Positions 24,346 through 24,806 of a stretch of DNA of 24,806 nucleotides are shown in pieces. The translations under genes and the position numbers were made by a program. A model generated the notes under the pieces. The model did no database searches. It saw nothing but the letters and a program-made list of their open reading frames with translations, and was not told the DNA's origin. The first letter of the stretch is position 1. Every line of letters begins with the position of its first letter. Source of the stretch: an uncultured Thalassospira sp. (GTDB lineage: Bacteria > Pseudomonadota > Alphaproteobacteria > Rhodospirillales_A > Thalassospiraceae); contig CAMPHD010000005.1 in NCBI GenBank assembly GCA_946885765.1, positions 1-24,806 on the forward strand, in the 5' to 3' direction.

Positions 24346-24806
24346 ATGACTGATATCAGGCACTTTCTCGATATCGACAAAATGTCGGCGGGAACACTGA
24401 ACGATATTCTTGAACTCGGTTCGGTGGAAAAGGCAGGCAAGGCACCGTTTGGTGACAAACCGCTGGCAGGCAAAACCCTTGCCCTGATCTTTGAAAAACC
24501 ATCGACCCGTACACGCGTGTCATTCGAAGTCGGCATGCGGCAGCTTGGCGGCGATGTTGTCATCCTTGATGCGGCAAGTTCGCAGCTTGGTCGCGGGGAA
24601 ACCATTGCCGATACTGCACGCGTTTTGTCGCGTTTTGTTGATGCGATCATGATCCGCACCACGGACGAATCGAAACTGCTGGAACTGGCGAAATATGCCA
24701 CCGTTCCGGTGATCAACGGTCTGACCGACCAAAGTCACCCGTGTCAGATCATGGCCGACCTTATGACCGTCAGGGAACACAAGGGCCGCCTTGACGGGTT
24801 GAAATT
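24346..24806 (+). CDS. argF: Ornithine carbamoyltransferase (3'-truncated by window end)
   Basis: ArgF makes citrulline from ornithine and carbamoyl phosphate, the step before ArgG. The first 153 codons are present. They include the carbamoyl-phosphate site [15 protein letters not shown] (49-63), [20 protein letters not shown] (80-99) and [11 protein letters not shown] (131-141). A ribosome site AGGA lies 8 bases before the ATG, and the gene is 11 bases after argD. The remaining half, including the ornithine-binding region, lies outside the window. Confidence 0.95.
   Translation, partial: MTDIRHFLDIDKMSAGTLNDILELGSVEKAGKAPFGDKPLAGKTLALIFEKPSTRTRVSFEVGMRQLGGDVVILDAASSQLGRGETIADTARVLSRFVDAIMIRTTDESKLLELAKYATVPVINGLTDQSHPCQIMADLMTVREHKGRLDGLK

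Noticed and set aside
1..24806. CRISPR arrays, tRNA or rRNA genes, insertion sequences, prophage genes
   Set aside because: No regularly spaced repeats, cloverleaf-like sequence, transposase or integrase motifs were seen on either strand.

Overview
The window looks like a stretch of alphaproteobacterial chromosome, most likely from the Rhodospirillales and perhaps Thalassospira-like. That placement is inferred from gene content and protein style (a tripartite tricarboxylate transporter, a YadH-like permease, two tandem class A penicillin-binding proteins, a glutaredoxin-MauE fusion) and was not tested by any search. Most genes are moderately GC-rich: 37 of 60 bases are G/C in a hand-counted line of argG (15121-15180). 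The first 3.1 kb is clearly more AT-rich (23/60 at 541-600 and 25/60 at 2341-2400) and looks like acquired accessory DNA.

Layout. 1-3143: an AT-rich pair made of the C-terminal part of a UvrD-like superfamily 1 helicase and a protein with one phospholipase D-type (HxK) nuclease motif plus an uncharacterised C-terminal domain. This is a plausible helicase-nuclease defence module. 3144-3455: a gene-free junction with one strong hairpin. 3456-7586: two tandem class A PBPs. The second is canonical. The first has lost the GT51 catalytic glutamate and all three transpeptidase motifs yet keeps a full open frame, so it looks like a pseudoenzyme paralogue. 7863-12143 (minus): a likely operon tctC-tctB-tctA-argE, a solute-binding-protein-dependent uptake system with an M20 amidohydrolase of the acetylornithine deacetylase type. 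It is divergent from a LysR regulator (12297-13202), and a perfect 8-bp inverted repeat with an 11-base spacer lies in front of the regulator. 13204-14576 (minus): a LysE/RhtB exporter and a YgjP-type metallopeptidase.

14797-16017: argG with a recognisable promoter and a very strong terminator. 16100-16846: truA. 17102-18805: a methyl-accepting chemotaxis protein with a Cache-type sensor. 18837-19936 (minus): lrgA-lrgB. 20064-22065 (minus): arsC, a glutaredoxin-MauE membrane fusion and recX. 22151-22945: a YadH-like ABC-2 permease with its own terminator and no ATPase gene beside it. 23162-end: argD-argF (argF runs off the window) behind a good sigma-70 promoter, with a repeated 10-mer and a hairpin in the leader.

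Arginine metabolism is the recurrent theme. argD-argF and argG are biosynthetic and sit in separate transcription units, while the argE homologue sits in a transporter operon, which suggests hydrolysis of an imported N-acylated compound rather than, or in addition to, biosynthesis. The two observations most worth following are the helicase/PLD pair and the catalytically dead PBP next to a live one. No tRNA, rRNA, CRISPR array, insertion sequence or integrase was recognised.
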